A DNA stretch of 64,000 nt from Schistocerca nitens (Eukaryota; Arthropoda; Insecta; Orthoptera; Acrididae). Below are positions 42,464 through 52,342 of this stretch, in pieces. Positions within the stretch are counted from its first letter, which is position 1; every line of letters begins with the position of its first letter. The translations under genes and the position numbers were made by a program. The notes below the pieces were generated by a model. The model worked only from the letters and a program-made list of their open reading frames with translations, was not told the origin of the DNA and did no database searches. The stretch lies in assembly GCF_023898315.1 (NCBI RefSeq), contig NC_064616.1, positions 292,543,205 to 292,607,204 on the forward strand. Reading direction: 5' to 3'.

Positions 42464-42742
42464 ATGGCTGAATATACTTGCGTGGGTTGTTGCGCAACAT
42501 TCAGTATCAACAGTAACTTGCAAAGACATATTAATACTAAACATCTGAGTAATGGGGCTTTGAAATTTGCGTGTAACATTTGTAATTCTAGTACTTCTAG
42601 ACATGACAATTTCAGCAGTCACTGTCACCAAAAGGTACGTGAAGATAGCATTTTGTGTCCACTGTGTAAATACAAGTGTGCAGAACTAAATGAGATGCAC
42701 CAGAATTATTCCGTTTACCACGATAACTCTTGGATTTTCTAA
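42464..42742 (+). CDS. C2H2 zinc-finger ORF, 92 codons
   Basis: The intact short ORF starts MAEYTCVGCCATFSINSNLQ and has a classical C2H2 finger (C6-x2-C9-x12-H22-x4-H27: residues about 6-27, ending RHINTKH), a second (CNICNSSTSRHDNFSSHCHQ; Cys pair and His pair) and a third partial finger, CPLCKYKC..H. The finger spacing fits DNA-binding proteins. It ends at a stop with no obvious donor. It may be the first exon of a host gene, a retained transposon-associated finger, or a relic. Nearby are a MITE on the left and a SINE on the right. Confidence 0.5.
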   Translation: MAEYTCVGCCATFSINSNLQRHINTKHLSNGALKFACNICNSSTSRHDNFSSHCHQKVREDSILCPLCKYKCAELNEMHQNYSVYHDNSWIF

Positions 42743-42940
42743 CGAAAACGAATTTGAATCTATGTAAGGCTGAAATGACAGTTAGATGTTATGAGAAGCA
42801 GATGTACCAGTATAAATGAAAGCGGGAAGTACGCATTGTCAGTAGCTAAGCAGTATCAACAGAATGGGTCGGTGTGGATTAATCACTGGATGTCACCTGA
42901 GTAACAAATCCATCGGGCACATTTCAACCCTTCTAAAGCT

Positions 42941-43150
42941 GTTGTTGTTGTTGTTCTTGGGGGAAAGGACCAAACTACATGGTCATCGGTCTCATCGGAT
43001 TAGGGAAGGACGGGGAAGGAATTCGGCCATGCCCTTTCAAAGGAACCATCCCGCCATTTGCCTGGAGTGATTTAGGGAAATCACAGAAAACCTAAATCAG
43101 GATGGCCGAACGCGGGATTAAACCGTCGTCCTCCCGAATGTGAGTTCGGT
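42941..43150 (-). mobile_element. tRNA-derived SINE, head truncated
   Basis: On the minus strand, the B-box-like ggtttaatcccgcgttcggc (43124-43105) is followed by the body (atcctgatttaggttttctg; gaaagggcatggccgaattc) and a tail of aac repeats (42960-42941). It lacks the A-box half at 43150. The body is one I recall as abundant in locust genomes. Confidence 0.75.
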
Positions 43151-43182
43151 GTTTATAATTCTGTCCAAGTCGAATGCTGATG

Positions 43183-44440
43183 ACGAATAGAATAGAATCT
43201 TTATTTGCCTTTCGATATATTTTCCATACAAATAGTTTCATTGGTGTGTTTAATACATAAAACAATAAAATATAGTTACATAAATATGCATGTGCAGTAC
43301 AAGTAGATATATATGCTAAAATGATGGTGATACTATACATTGTTAATATAGTAGTAATAACTAGGAATAATACATTATATTGATCACATATATGATTGTA
43401 TCATTATGCAATTATGTTTTAATTTATGTACTATGTAGAAAAATGTGTAAACACTTATACATTACTGTCACACACACATATAGGCATACTTGATAATGTA
43501 GTTACTGACAGCTTATTTTGTGCCTCCTGTGTGTCACTGTTTAGAAACACATAAATTGAGTAGTATGGCATACATTTGAACCAAACTTCTATCGTATACT
43601 TAAAATTATTCATGGGTAGATCGCTCACTGTCTTTGAGAGATCGTTGCAGAATTTCAAATATAGGTACTTATGGTTCTGATGTGTTAATGTCAGTCTCGA
43701 GTATGGAAGACCTAGGTAACTATTACTTCAAGTATTATGGTGATGGACTTGGGATATTAACTTAAAATTGCTTGCGTTTTCTTTAGTTTGTATTAAACAG
43801 TTGTGGATATACATACTAATCAGTGTCGTTATCTTGAGTTCTTTAAACAGGGTTTTTACAGCCTTGTGTTGGTGCTAGGCCTAATATACATCTAACTGCT
43901 TTCTTCTGGCACTTGAAGATGGTACTGGAACCCACTGAGTTACCCCAAAGTATTAATCCATACTGCAGTTGTGTTTGAAGAAAGCAATGTATGCAGGAAT
44001 TAATAAACTTTTGCTAATAATATGTCTCAGCTTGTGCTGTAGGAACAGAGTACGAGCAAGTTTGCAACATAGATAATTTGTGAGCTTATCCTATGTACCT
44101 TCTTGATCTAAATGCAACCCCAGTAATTTTTCTATCTTAGTTGGATGTATTTAGGATGAAGCAAATTTCTTGAGCTTTTATTGTATTTATAGCTAAAAGA
44201 CTGGCCCTGTGTCAGTCACTGCTCATTTCAGTTACCACTTTGTGGTATTCTAAGACATCTTTCAGATTTTCTTCATCCATAATTAGTGTCATGTCATCAG
44301 CATCCATGACTTTGTCACATGGCATGTATATTGGCAAGTCGCTGATATACACAATGAACAGGAAAGGCCGAATCACTAACCCTTGTGGAACTCCTATCTT
44401 TATTTTCATGGGTGTTGACATTTAGTTGTTTACCTTTACT
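43183..44440 (-). pseudogene. Non-LTR retrotransposon, 5'-truncated, RT to 3' end
   Basis: The minus frame 44421-44212 reads KIKIGVPQGLVIRPFLFIVY then ISDLPIYMPCDKVMDADDMT: RT motif B and catalytic DADD box (Y to D). The rest, down to 43183, follows the thumb and 3' UTR, ending in an aatagaatagaatc tail repeat near 43196-43183. Stops are frequent. It lacks RNase H, so it is of Jockey/CR1 type. Confidence 0.75.
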
Positions 44441-44601
44441 AATTTATCTTGTTGCTCAAGTATGACTGAAATAGTGTAATGGCTTATCTACAACACATAA
44501 TGTTCTAGCTTTTTTATCATATATGTCACATGTGACAGAATAAAAAAAAATGCTTAAATCTAACAGTGTTGGGCAAATCAGTTTCTTGTTATTGAATGAA
44601 A

Positions 44602-45092
44602 CAACACGTTTACTGTTAACAGTCGCTGTTTATTTATATCCACGAGGTGTTTCAAAGATTTAAATCTCCATTGTCAGGTGGATTTACATGTGTTAGTATG
44701 ATATATCTGTGTGCTGTGTTACGATTTTGGGGTAGCTTGTGGCACTGTCTCCAGTGGTTACATGTTCCTTTCTCTGTGGTAACACATCATGTGTAAACTG
44801 ACATATTTTGTAATCAAAGATGGTGTCTGGAAACTGCTAGGCGTAAATAACCACCTATTAGTTTCCAGAAACCATGTTTGTTTACAAAATATGACAATTT
44901 ACATGTGATGTGTTATCACAGAGGAAGGAACCTTTGCCCAAAGCAGACAGTGCCACAAGTTACCCCAAAATCATAACACAACCCACACATGTGTCACACT
45001 AACACATGTAAATCTACCAGTTGATGGAGGTTTAAACCTTCGAAAAGGGATTGTGAATATGAATGAACAGTGACTGGTAACAGTGAACTTGT
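44602..45092. mobile_element. Fold-back element, ~245-bp diverged arms
   Basis: 44604-44850 and 44855-45090 are inverted copies, about 80 percent alike by eye (acatgtgttag, gattttggggta and ttgtggcactgtct recur in complement). Each arm has the hammerhead-like core: on the minus strand of the left arm, CTGACAAT then a GGAGA-TTTAAA-TCTTT stem then GAAACACC (about 44678-44644), and TTGATGGA..CGAAAA in the right arm (about 45018-45044). No clear target duplication. Probably the same class as 39145-39430 but older. Confidence 0.7.
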
Positions 45093-45100
45093 TATTTTAC

Positions 45101-45525
45101 GAGGGTAAGTCAATTATTATCCGCAAAGTAGTTATAAAAATTTATTGTAATCAAATTAGGAAACTTACAAGAACATCATTTTTCGACGTAGTCTCCTTGG
45201 GTTTCAACGCACTTGTTCCAACGTTGTACAAGCTTCCTGATGCCCTCATCAAAGAAAGTTCTCGGTTGAGCTGCGAGCTAGGGATGCACGGCTTCTTTCA
45301 CTGCTTCGTCAGAGGCAAATCGACGGACCCTTAATGCCTGTATGAGTGGACAAAACAAGTGATAGTCAGAAGGGGCAAGATCGGGACTCTATGGAGGATG
45401 ATCAAGTACTTCAAATTTGAGTTTCTGGACTGTTTCAGCAGTGTAGGTAGCAGTATGCGGACGGGCATTGTCGTGCAACATCACAACACCTTTTTGACAC
45501 CAATCCTCGGCGTTTGCTTCGTGAT
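45101..45525 (-). pseudogene. Mariner transposase C-terminal fragment
   Basis: The end gagggtaagtcaattattat (45101) is mariner-TIR-like. The minus-strand frame reads WCQKGVVMLHDNARPHTATY then TAETVQKLKFEVLDHPP, the second catalytic Asp region of mariner DDE transposases (LLHDNARPH), followed by the degraded third Asp region. Homology stops near 45525, so the N-terminal two thirds are missing. Confidence 0.85.
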
Positions 45526-45895
45526 TGCAGAAAAGAATACAGAAAAGGAACAGTTCAGAGACGATGACTGAGTGTATCAGCATGATTGTATGATTGTCTA
45601 CCTCTACGTACATACTCTGCGAGCCACCATATGGTGCATGGCGAAGGGTACGTTGTACCCCTACTATAGTTCGTGTCATGTAGGACAGTGGTCCTATTTT
45701 CAGCCGTTCTGCGCATCCCCCGAAATTAACTGCTAGCAGCCAATAAGACTTTTCCCCTTTTTGAGCGGATAGCCACAAGTTACAAAGTAGACTGGGAGAC
45801 TCTCTCCATCGTGCTGCGCTGTTGCCGTATTTAGCGACAATGCAGTTTCATTCACAGAGCGACCGAATTATTCACTGAGACGTCGATGTTACTTT
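45526..45895. other. Mixed repeat debris, no gene
   Basis: 45600-45760 contains the block gcgagccaccatatggtgca, which I recall from memory as part of a dispersed insect LINE 3' region. Nothing codes. Confidence 0.4.
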
Positions 45896-46215
45896 GGTGT
45901 TGATGTGTTGGCAGAAGAGCCAACATCATGTTGCTAGAGGAGCCCGAAATGCACGCGTTTAAGCTCACGCAGACTGGCGTGAGGTCTGGAACAATTAAAG
46001 GAGTTGAGTCTAATAAATAAAGTATGAAGCTCTTGGAATACTTAACTTTAATCCATAATTGGAGAACATCGCTCTTGTTGATACATTAATTACAATCTCG
46101 GTCTGCAATCACTGACAGTGGCGACACGCGGGTCCGACGTATACTAATGGACCGCGGCCGATTTAAAGGCTACCACCTAGCAAGTGTGGTGTCTGGCGGT
46201 GACACCACAGGTGTA
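45896..46215. repeat. Dispersed repeat, possibly an LTR
   Basis: The segment from tgatgtgttggcagaagag (45901) to gtgtggtgtctggcggtgac (46183-46202) and acaccaca is one I recall as a common locust repeat with LTR-like ends. It is AT/GC mixed with an ataataaagtatg signal-like stretch near 46013. No coding part is joined to it. The LTR interpretation is unconfirmed. Confidence 0.45.
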
Positions 46216-46309
46216 GTAGAATAGTTGTGAACGTGTATCTGTAAATGTTTTAGTATGATTTCCAAATGAATATGTGAGGTGACAGCAATAAACGTGAAGT
46301 TCCTCACAA

Positions 46310-47308
46310 GTTTGCCTATGGAGTCTTAGCTGAGAGGCTGGATTGGTGATTTCCTGTCAGAAAGATCACAGTATATAGTAATCGACAGAAAATGATAGCG
46401 TAAAACAGAAGTGATATCTGGCTTTTGCAAGTAAGTGTTATATGCTCTCCTCTGTTCCTGATCTAATAAACGATCTAGGAGATAATCTAAGCAGCCTCTT
46501 AGACTGTTTGCAGATGACGTTGTGACTTACCGTCTTTTTAAGTCATCAGATAATTGAAATAAATTACAAAAAGACTTAGACAAGACGGCTGTGTGGTGAG
46601 AAAAGTGGCAGTTGAGTCTAAATAATGAAAAGTCTGAAGTTATCCCCATGAGTACTAAAAGAAATCAACAAAATTCCGGTTTACGAGATAAAACACAAAT
46701 CTAAAGGCTGTAAATTCAACTAAATACTTAGGGATTACAATTACTAATAACTTAAATTGCAACTATCACATGGATAACGTGGTTTGGAAATCAAAGCAAA
46801 GACTCCGATTTATTGGTAGAACACTTAGAAAATGCAACAGCTCTATTAAAGAGACCACTTACACCACGCTTTTCCGCCCTTTTCTGGAGTATTGCTATCC
46901 GGTGTGCGATCCACGGCAGGTAGGATTGATCGAAAAAGTTAAAAGAAGGGCAGCTCGTTTTGTACTATCGTGGAATAGGGGAGAGACTACTGCGAATATG
47001 ATACACTAACTGGTGTGGCTGTCATCAAAACAAAGGCGTCTTTCATTGTGGCAGGATCTTCTCATGACATTGCAATCTCCAACTTTCTCTTCAGAGTGTG
47101 AAAATACTTTACCTACATAGAAGGAATGCTCACAATAATAAAATAAGAGAAATTAGAGCTCACACGGAAAGATTAAAGTGTACGTGTTTCCCGCACAACA
47201 TTCGAGAGTGGAACAATAGAAAAATAGTTTGAAAGGTGGTCCTATAAACGCTCTCCCAGGCAGTTATCTGTGAATTGCTTAGTAGTCATGTAGATGCAGA
47301 TGTAGATG
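46310..47308 (+). pseudogene. Jockey/CR1-like retrotransposon, 3' part
   Basis: The plus strand keeps RT motif C near 46500 (RLFADDVVTYRLFKSSDN), then LNNEKSEVIPMSTKR, and in 46770-47009 the C-terminal FIGRTLRKCNSSIKETTYT then YCYPVCDPRQVGLIEKVKRR. The 3' end is a short (atgtag atgcag)n-type tail at 47287-47308. Several frameshifts. No endonuclease is present, so the copy is 5' truncated at about 46310. The fragments at 700, 2940, 7240 and 40935 resemble it. Confidence 0.85.
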
Positions 47309-48390
47309 CTTCACAAGCAGTCGAGGAGGTCTATGTCCCGCGTTTATAACTGTTTGAAATGTGAACCTGAGACCGGTACATCTATTTTTGACATTCTGAA
47401 GACTCAAGAAGGAACTGCAGAAGCACCTATCGGGAAAAGAACTCTACCTAGAGTGTCGCCAGACAGCATCGAAATCGCCAGAAGCCTGTAACACAAATAG
47501 TTGGTTTTGACAACGATTTTTTAAAGCTTTCTGTGTCTGAAATGTATACAAGGAGGAAATACCTAACATCACGAAAACTTGTTACAATTATGCCTGAGCA
47601 AACTGGCCTCAAAGGTAGCACTTCGTCAATGCAAAGAATTTTGAAAGACATTGGTTTCAAATACGTTAAGAAAATAGTTTTTATTTGAATGAAGTGACAT
47701 AGAAGCTGCACGAATCATATCCCTTATAAAGATGCACTACACAAGATGACGTGGTAGTTCTACAATGTTATCTTGATGAAACATGGGTCTATGAAGACCA
47801 GATGGAAATTGAGTTATGGTACTGTCGATTTTAAAGTACATATAGGGAATGGTTCTCGCCTAGTTATTCTGCATGCTAGCTCTTCTTCTGATTTGGTTCC
47901 TGAGAGTAAACTCGTATTTAGGTGTAATAAAAACCATAGTGACTACCATTCAAATATGAATGCTGTCACTTTCAAGAAGTGGTTCACTGAACAATTCTTG
48001 CCATACCTTGCTTCGAAGTAGGTCGTTGTAACTACCAAGCCAGTTATGGTACAGAGAAATGACCAAGTACGAGCACCAGGCAAGGGGACATTGTGCTCTG
48101 GCTGAAAAATAAAAATACTCCATACAATATAAGCCAGACTAGTGCTGAACTCCTGCAGCTCATTAATTTGTAAAACTCACGCAACAGAATGTACAAACTT
48201 GACTTTCTTGCATGTGAATGTGGTCACAGAGTTTTGCGTTTATCCACAAATTACTGTCAATATAATCCAATAGAATTAATTTGTGCACAGGTTACAAGCT
48301 ATGTGGAAAAAAAAACAATTAAGATAACAGACACTGAAACGCTTGTGCCCCTTCAGTGTGGGCACGCTGAAAAGTTTCCGAAATAAGACT
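47306..48390 (+). pseudogene. IS630/Tc1-mariner-type DDE transposase, decayed
   Basis: Plus-strand pieces follow a known insect family: N-terminal GKRTLPRVSPDSIEIARSL region, HTH (LKGSTSSMQRILKDIGFKYV at 47611-47665), first Asp region YLDETW (near 47770, as LDETWVYEDQ), then RLVILHASSSSDLVPESKLV and YHSNMNAVTFKKWFTEQFLP (47850-48010). The end reads LRLSTNYCQYNPIELICAQV (48236-48300), equivalent to LPPYHPDLNPIELIWA with the last catalytic residue region. Frameshifts near 47490, 47770, 48020 and 48180. Confidence 0.8.
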
Positions 48391-49163
48391 GTGAGAGGGA
48401 GGTGAAGCCTTGAACCGATCATCCAAAATTTACAGTAGCATGGTTCGGACATGGGCTCGAATGGTAGGTGGTGTTACGACGTAGACTTCGAAACAAAGTA
48501 GAGTAATGATCTTTCTTGGTTTTAAAGGCCCATGGTTTGAAAATGTTTTTGTCAGCATATAAATTGCATATACATACTACATGAGAACTTCCTAACTTTT
48601 ATTGATTAGGAATACTTATCCTATGATGTATTCAGACTACAATGTTCAACACATTGCTCAAGGAGACATTAAGCTTTTCCTTAATTACTCGAGAGAATGC
48701 AGCCGGATACATTCGTCATAAACTCCAATATTTCGACACATAAACCCCAGTCATTTTCAAGGCACGAATTTTAAAACGCCTTAAAATGAAAGGGAGGGTT
48801 ACCTGTTGAGATATCGGTGGTTTTCTGCGTTATCGGTCAGCATTCTGTCGAGTTATTTACAAAAGGTGGTTAACTGTTAGCTTGTTCAATGGGTCATAAA
48901 TGCGTTCTCCCACTCTAATGTCGAACAAATTAGTTTAAACTGTTAATGCCCATTGACACAGAAAAATATGATAACATACTGATAATTTTTACGATAGTCT
49001 TTTGCACTAGTCTTTGCTACAAGTAATTCTTTTTTCCACGTACATTTACATTGAGCTGCAGTAAGACACATCTACATACGCGCATTATACACACACGAAG
49101 CACATTAACGAATTAGTTGTGCTCTACTGTATTTATCTACTTTAGAATTAATAGTGAAGATGT
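48391..49163. other. No gene; one weak fold-back end remnant
   Basis: 48700-48790 contains, on the minus strand, CTTGAAAATGACTGGGG..GTGTCGAAATATTGG, a poor form of the hammerhead-like motif. The rest is AT-rich without recognisable content. 49150-49163 is the left target duplication of the next element. Confidence 0.4.
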
Positions 49164-49571
49164 AACTCTTCAGGCTTTCCCGGCGATCTAATGACATCTT
49201 GGGTTGTCGGGTGTTCTGCCGGATATCAGCGTCGTACTTGCACGATATTTCGGTCACGTAGCTCGTAACCTTCATCAGGTGCGACCTGAGACTGCTCCTT
49301 GAGTTTTTTTTTTTTTTTTTTTTTTTTTTCAGATGGAGAAGGGCGGGCTGTTTTAGAGCGTGCGTTTAGCTCTTTTCAGCCAAGGGGTATAGTTAATTCT
49401 GTTGTGGCACTCTTTATTTCTCTCGCAGGGGTGCAAAGAAGGGGGGGGGCGTTCTCCCAATTGGGAATTTATTTGCAGGACTTTGTTGGGGACAGTTCCG
49501 GTATTTACCTTAGCGGCCAAGGAAAACCTGCAAAACCCGGCCAGAACTGCTTGTTGTGACTTGCCTTATCT

Positions 49572-51119
49572 TTATTTGCCGTGTTGCCAGCGTTGGCGCT
49601 GGCGTTCACGGCGGGCAAGGGCGGCTTCGCGTCTTCTGTCACGCTCCGCCTCTTGAACCTCTTGCCTTCTTCTGAACTCCTCTTCTCTGGCTTCCGCCTT
49701 TCTTCTTATGAGCTCCTTGCTTTGCACGAAGCTCATCTGGTACTCGTCTCGCGGGCTGTCGTCGTCCAGGAGTTCGCCGTTCACAAGTTCCGCCCTGCAG
49801 TTGACGAACTCCTTGGTTTGGACGCTTGAGTTCTGACGTGCAACCGCTTCTCCCTTGCCTACTAACGAGGCCTGTGCGGCTCGACTTATTGTCATCTTCT
49901 TAGGCCAGGTCGTTTGTGTGGCCTGGTCGCGACTGGGCTGTGCTGCTGTTGTTGCCAGCCTGTCGTCTTGGTGCTGCGCCTCCTTCTTGTTGGTGTTGCG
50001 GCTAAGGGATTCACGTAGAGTGAGGCAGGCGGCCTCCATCTCCGCATGGAGAACCATGCGGAATCGTGATTCCGCCTCCCGGAGGGCCGACTCGACGTCG
50101 GGACCAGCTGTCGCCGCCGTCTTCCCATTCGCTGCGTCGCGCTGCCGTCCCCCTCCTCCGCCCTTGCCACAGGCGGTGGGTGAGGGCGGCCGCACGTGAG
50201 CGGTGGCCGTCTTCGAATCTCCTCCGGGTGCCGCCGTTGTTCGCGCGGCGTTGCCTCCTCCTCTCGCTGCTGCCCCTCCGTTGCTCGCCGCGGTAGCAGG
50301 ACACTGTCGCCTCCTCCTCCTGCGGCGTCGCCTCTTGGTCTGGGGCGCCGTCTCTATTGCAGTGGCGGGATTTCGGCCGTTGAAGGCCTGACATCCGCGC
50401 CAGTTGGCGACGTGCTCACCGCCGCAGCGGGCGCACGTCGGTTTGTCGTCTTTGGTGCTGTTACAGGTGCGGGTGTCATGATGACGTCCGCACCTGACGC
50501 ACCTGGCGGCGTTACGGCAGTGCTTTGCCACATGCCCTTCCTCCTGGCACTTGAAGCACTGTGGCTTCGTGTCCAGGTGGGGTGGGAGAGTTTCCGGCTG
50601 CACGTGGAAGCCCAATAGCTTCCGGATGTCCAGAATGTCCGCTCCGTTGTCCGCCGCTGGTGTGGTGACAATAAACAGAGGCGGTTTCTTCTTATTGGTT
50701 TTGTTGTGCAACCTGACGGTTGCCTCAACAAAACCTTGGCGGCGCAGTCCTTCTTTCACCGCTCGCTCCGTGAGGATCCAAGGCAGTCCCCTCAGGAGCG
50801 CCTTGGTGACTTCTTTGCGACGAGTCTTTTGACCCATCGCACCTCTTCTTTCCGGGGCGTCCACCGTGTGAGCGGCTACAAGGGCCTTCAGGGCCCTGTA
50901 GTCGTTCCAGTCAGCGGCCTGGAGCTCGATGGTGGCGTCGGAGTCGACGGACTCAACGACGACCTCCTTCTCGCAGCTCTGCCCCATCTCATCGTATAGT
51001 TCCACCCACTCGACCTCCCTGCACTTTATGTACAGGGCGGGAGCGGGGGAAACTTCTTCTTCTGTCGCCGAGTTGCCACCACTCGCGACATCACGTCCCA
51101 CGCTACTCATCTTAACCAT
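49572..51119 (-). CDS. Intact ORF1/gag-like protein, CCHC knuckles, 515 residues
   Basis: An uninterrupted 515-codon frame from ATG 51119 (MVKMSSVGRDV; a second ATG at codon 4) to TAA at 49572. Residues about 100-190 form a PRE-C2HC-like region (KALLRGLPWILTERAVKEGL, PLFIVTTPAADNG, LLGFHVQPE). Then three zinc knuckles: QCFKCQEEGHVAKHCRNAAR, CVRCGRHHDTRTC, and CARCGGEHVANWRGC (about 195-255). An Arg-rich tract (KRRRRRRRRRR) follows at about 275, then a low-complexity linker, and a C-terminal coiled-coil-like region rich in Arg/Glu (about 465-510). This is the layout of Jockey-type LINE ORF1 RNA-binding proteins. It is GC-rich compared with its AT-rich surroundings and has no disabling change, which implies recent selection or recent insertion. 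Function is inferred from the family: RNA packaging. Confidence 0.9.
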   Translation of the reverse strand: MVKMSSVGRDVASGGNSATEEEVSPAPALYIKCREVEWVELYDEMGQSCEKEVVVESVDSDATIELQAADWNDYRALKALVAAHTVDAPERRGAMGQKTRRKEVTKALLRGLPWILTERAVKEGLRRQGFVEATVRLHNKTNKKKPPLFIVTTPAADNGADILDIRKLLGFHVQPETLPPHLDTKPQCFKCQEEGHVAKHCRNAARCVRCGRHHDTRTCNSTKDDKPTCARCGGEHVANWRGCQAFNGRNPATAIETAPQTKRRRRRRRRRQCPATAASNGGAAARGGGNAARTTAAPGGDSKTATAHVRPPSPTACGKGGGGGRQRDAANGKTAATAGPDVESALREAESRFRMVLHAEMEAACLTLRESLSRNTNKKEAQHQDDRLATTAAQPSRDQATQTTWPKKMTISRAAQASLVGKGEAVARQNSSVQTKEFVNCRAELVNGELLDDDSPRDEYQMSFVQSKELIRRKAEAREEEFRRRQEVQEAERDRRREAALARRERQRQRWQHGK

Positions 51120-51293
51120 ACTGCGCGCTAGGGTTAGACAATTTGCTTTTTTTTTTTGCCGTCAAAACAGCAACACGACAATTTGCCACCCGCGCGCAGT
51201 ACGATCTCCTATCTAACTCTCCCTCAGAAGCAGGGCGCCGCGTGCAACAGTGACCTGCGCGCTACGGCTGCCACAACTCGACTCGTGCGCGCG

Positions 51294-51505
51294 CTCCTTG
51301 AGTGGACCTGGTCCAGTATTTATGCCTATGGCCTTCCCCCTCCACCAACGGCTGCAGGCGCTTCCTCTGTGGTCTGCGCCCATTCCTTGCGACCTGCTGG
51401 AGCGTTGCTGCTCCGTTGGGCGCGGACCACAGAGGAAGCGCCTGCAGCCGTTGGTGGAGGGGGAAGGCCATAGGCATAAATACTGGACCAGGTCCACTCA
51501 AGGAG
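51294..51505. repeat. 87-bp hairpin in the gag-only element
   Basis: 51294-51380 and 51419-51505 are complementary over 87 nt with one G/T-type difference (ggtctgcgcc against ggcgcggacc), around a 38-nt spacer. The hairpin stem is flanked by ctccttgag on one side and ctcaaggag, the inner edge of the element's right arm, on the other. Confidence 0.93.
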
Positions 51506-51521
51506 CAGTCTCAGGTCGCAC

Positions 51522-51610
51522 CTGATGAAGGTTACGAGCTACGTGACCGAAATATCGTGCAAGTATGACGCTGATATCCGGCAGAACACCCGACAACCCA
51601 AGATGTCAAT
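51522..51610 (+). ncRNA. Hammerhead-like ribozyme candidate
   Basis: CTGATGA at 51522-51528, one extra A, then a 7-bp stem (GGTTACG 51530-51536 with CGTGACC 51542-51548, one G-T pair, loop agcta), then GAAA (51549-51552). The next ATATC pairs with GATAT (51571-51578 region), a stem III with C as the cleavage-site base. Stem I is poorly supported: gtcg (51516-51519) with cggc after the cleavage site, leaving a CAC bulge. The extra A and the weak stem I deviate from the minimal consensus. The same arrangement is mirrored in the left arm (minus strand). Hammerheads are known in Penelope-like retroelements. Confidence 0.4.
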
Positions 51611-51822
51611 AGTGAAGATGTTTATTACATACTACTACTCCTGGTTCAGACAAAACCGTAAATAACTTTTACAGAGACAACAGTTGTGCCATTCAGTTCT
51701 GAATTTCTTCATACGTTTCTCGTTAAAATGCAGGACTCAGGCCGTCTTGCAAGCTGGTAATAGTCTTCTAACTTTACTACTTACTATCAGTGGTGGCTGC
51801 AGACATACTTTTGGGTATTATA

Positions 51823-52017
51823 GCCAGCCGTTGTGGCCGAGAGGTTCAGGCGTTTCAGTCTGGAACCGCGCTGCTGCGACGGTCGTAGGTTCGAATCCTG
51901 CCTCGGGCATGGATGTGTGTGATGCCCTTAGGTTAGTTAGGTTTAAGTAGTTCTAAGTCTAGGGGACTGATGACCTCAGATGTTAAGTCCCATAGTGCTC
52001 AGAGCCATTTGATCCAT
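51823..52017 (+). mobile_element. tRNA-derived SINE with TSD
   Basis: Bounded by ttttgggtattata (51809-51822 and 52018-52031). The head has an A-box-like gtggccgagaggttcaggcg and a B-box ggttcgaatcc (51888-51898), so it is derived from a Ser/Leu-type tRNA. The body contains gatgtgtgtgatgcccttag and the 3' end catagtgctcagagccattt. It is the same SINE family as those at 54263, 56636 and 63210 (and a variant at 57145). Confidence 0.93.
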
Positions 52018-52031
52018 TTTTGGGTATTATA

Positions 52032-52342
52032 AGCACCAAATAACAAAGCACATGGCGAAAAGGAAACCCAACAGTTATGTTAGCCGCCGTAATTGTCGTC
52101 CACAGAGCGATATGTAAACGGGGAACAAAACAGAAGGCGCGACCAACACTTTCTGTGGTTGATTATTGCTATGGTAGCTCTCGTGTAAGCAATGAACAAT
52201 CAATCTCTTTCTTGCTCTGATCCGGGTAGAGTTCTGGGATCTTTCCACTGTCGCTTCTGCAATTAAGTAATACTATATTAATATTCTCTTTCTCCAGTCT
52301 GCTATGACAAATACTACTCCTGCAATTAATGGAGCTTAACTA
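52032..52342. other. No gene seen
   Basis: Unique-looking sequence between the SINE and the long-TIR element. Confidence 0.5.

Larger units (their letters stand above)
49164..51607. mobile_element. Gag-only element with Penelope-like inverted ends
   Basis: 2,444 bp, bounded by a 14-bp duplication, aatagtgaagatgt (49150-49163, 51608-51621). Arms 49193-49303 and 51497-51607 (111 nt each) are complementary with one mismatch. The left end has an additional 29-nt extension, aactcttcaggctttcccgg and on, whose ggctttc-ggc core also occurs in the extension of the 39145 element. Inside, on the minus strand: a GC-rich 515-codon ORF1, its 3' UTR and a 25-base poly(A) (T run 49305-49329). To the right lies an 87-bp hairpin (51294-51505). 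No reverse transcriptase, integrase or RNase H is present, so it must depend on another element's enzymes. Confidence 0.9.

Noticed and set aside
49572-51119. Retroviral gag
   Set aside because: The order of a PRE-C2HC-like region, three knuckles and an Arg-rich tract fits LINE ORF1; no matrix/capsid-like region, protease or LTR is seen.
51840-51915. Functional tRNA gene (Ser/Leu type)
   Set aside because: The tRNA-like part is the head of a SINE with its own target duplication; the body and repeated copies show it is a retroposon, and cloverleaf pairing is incomplete.
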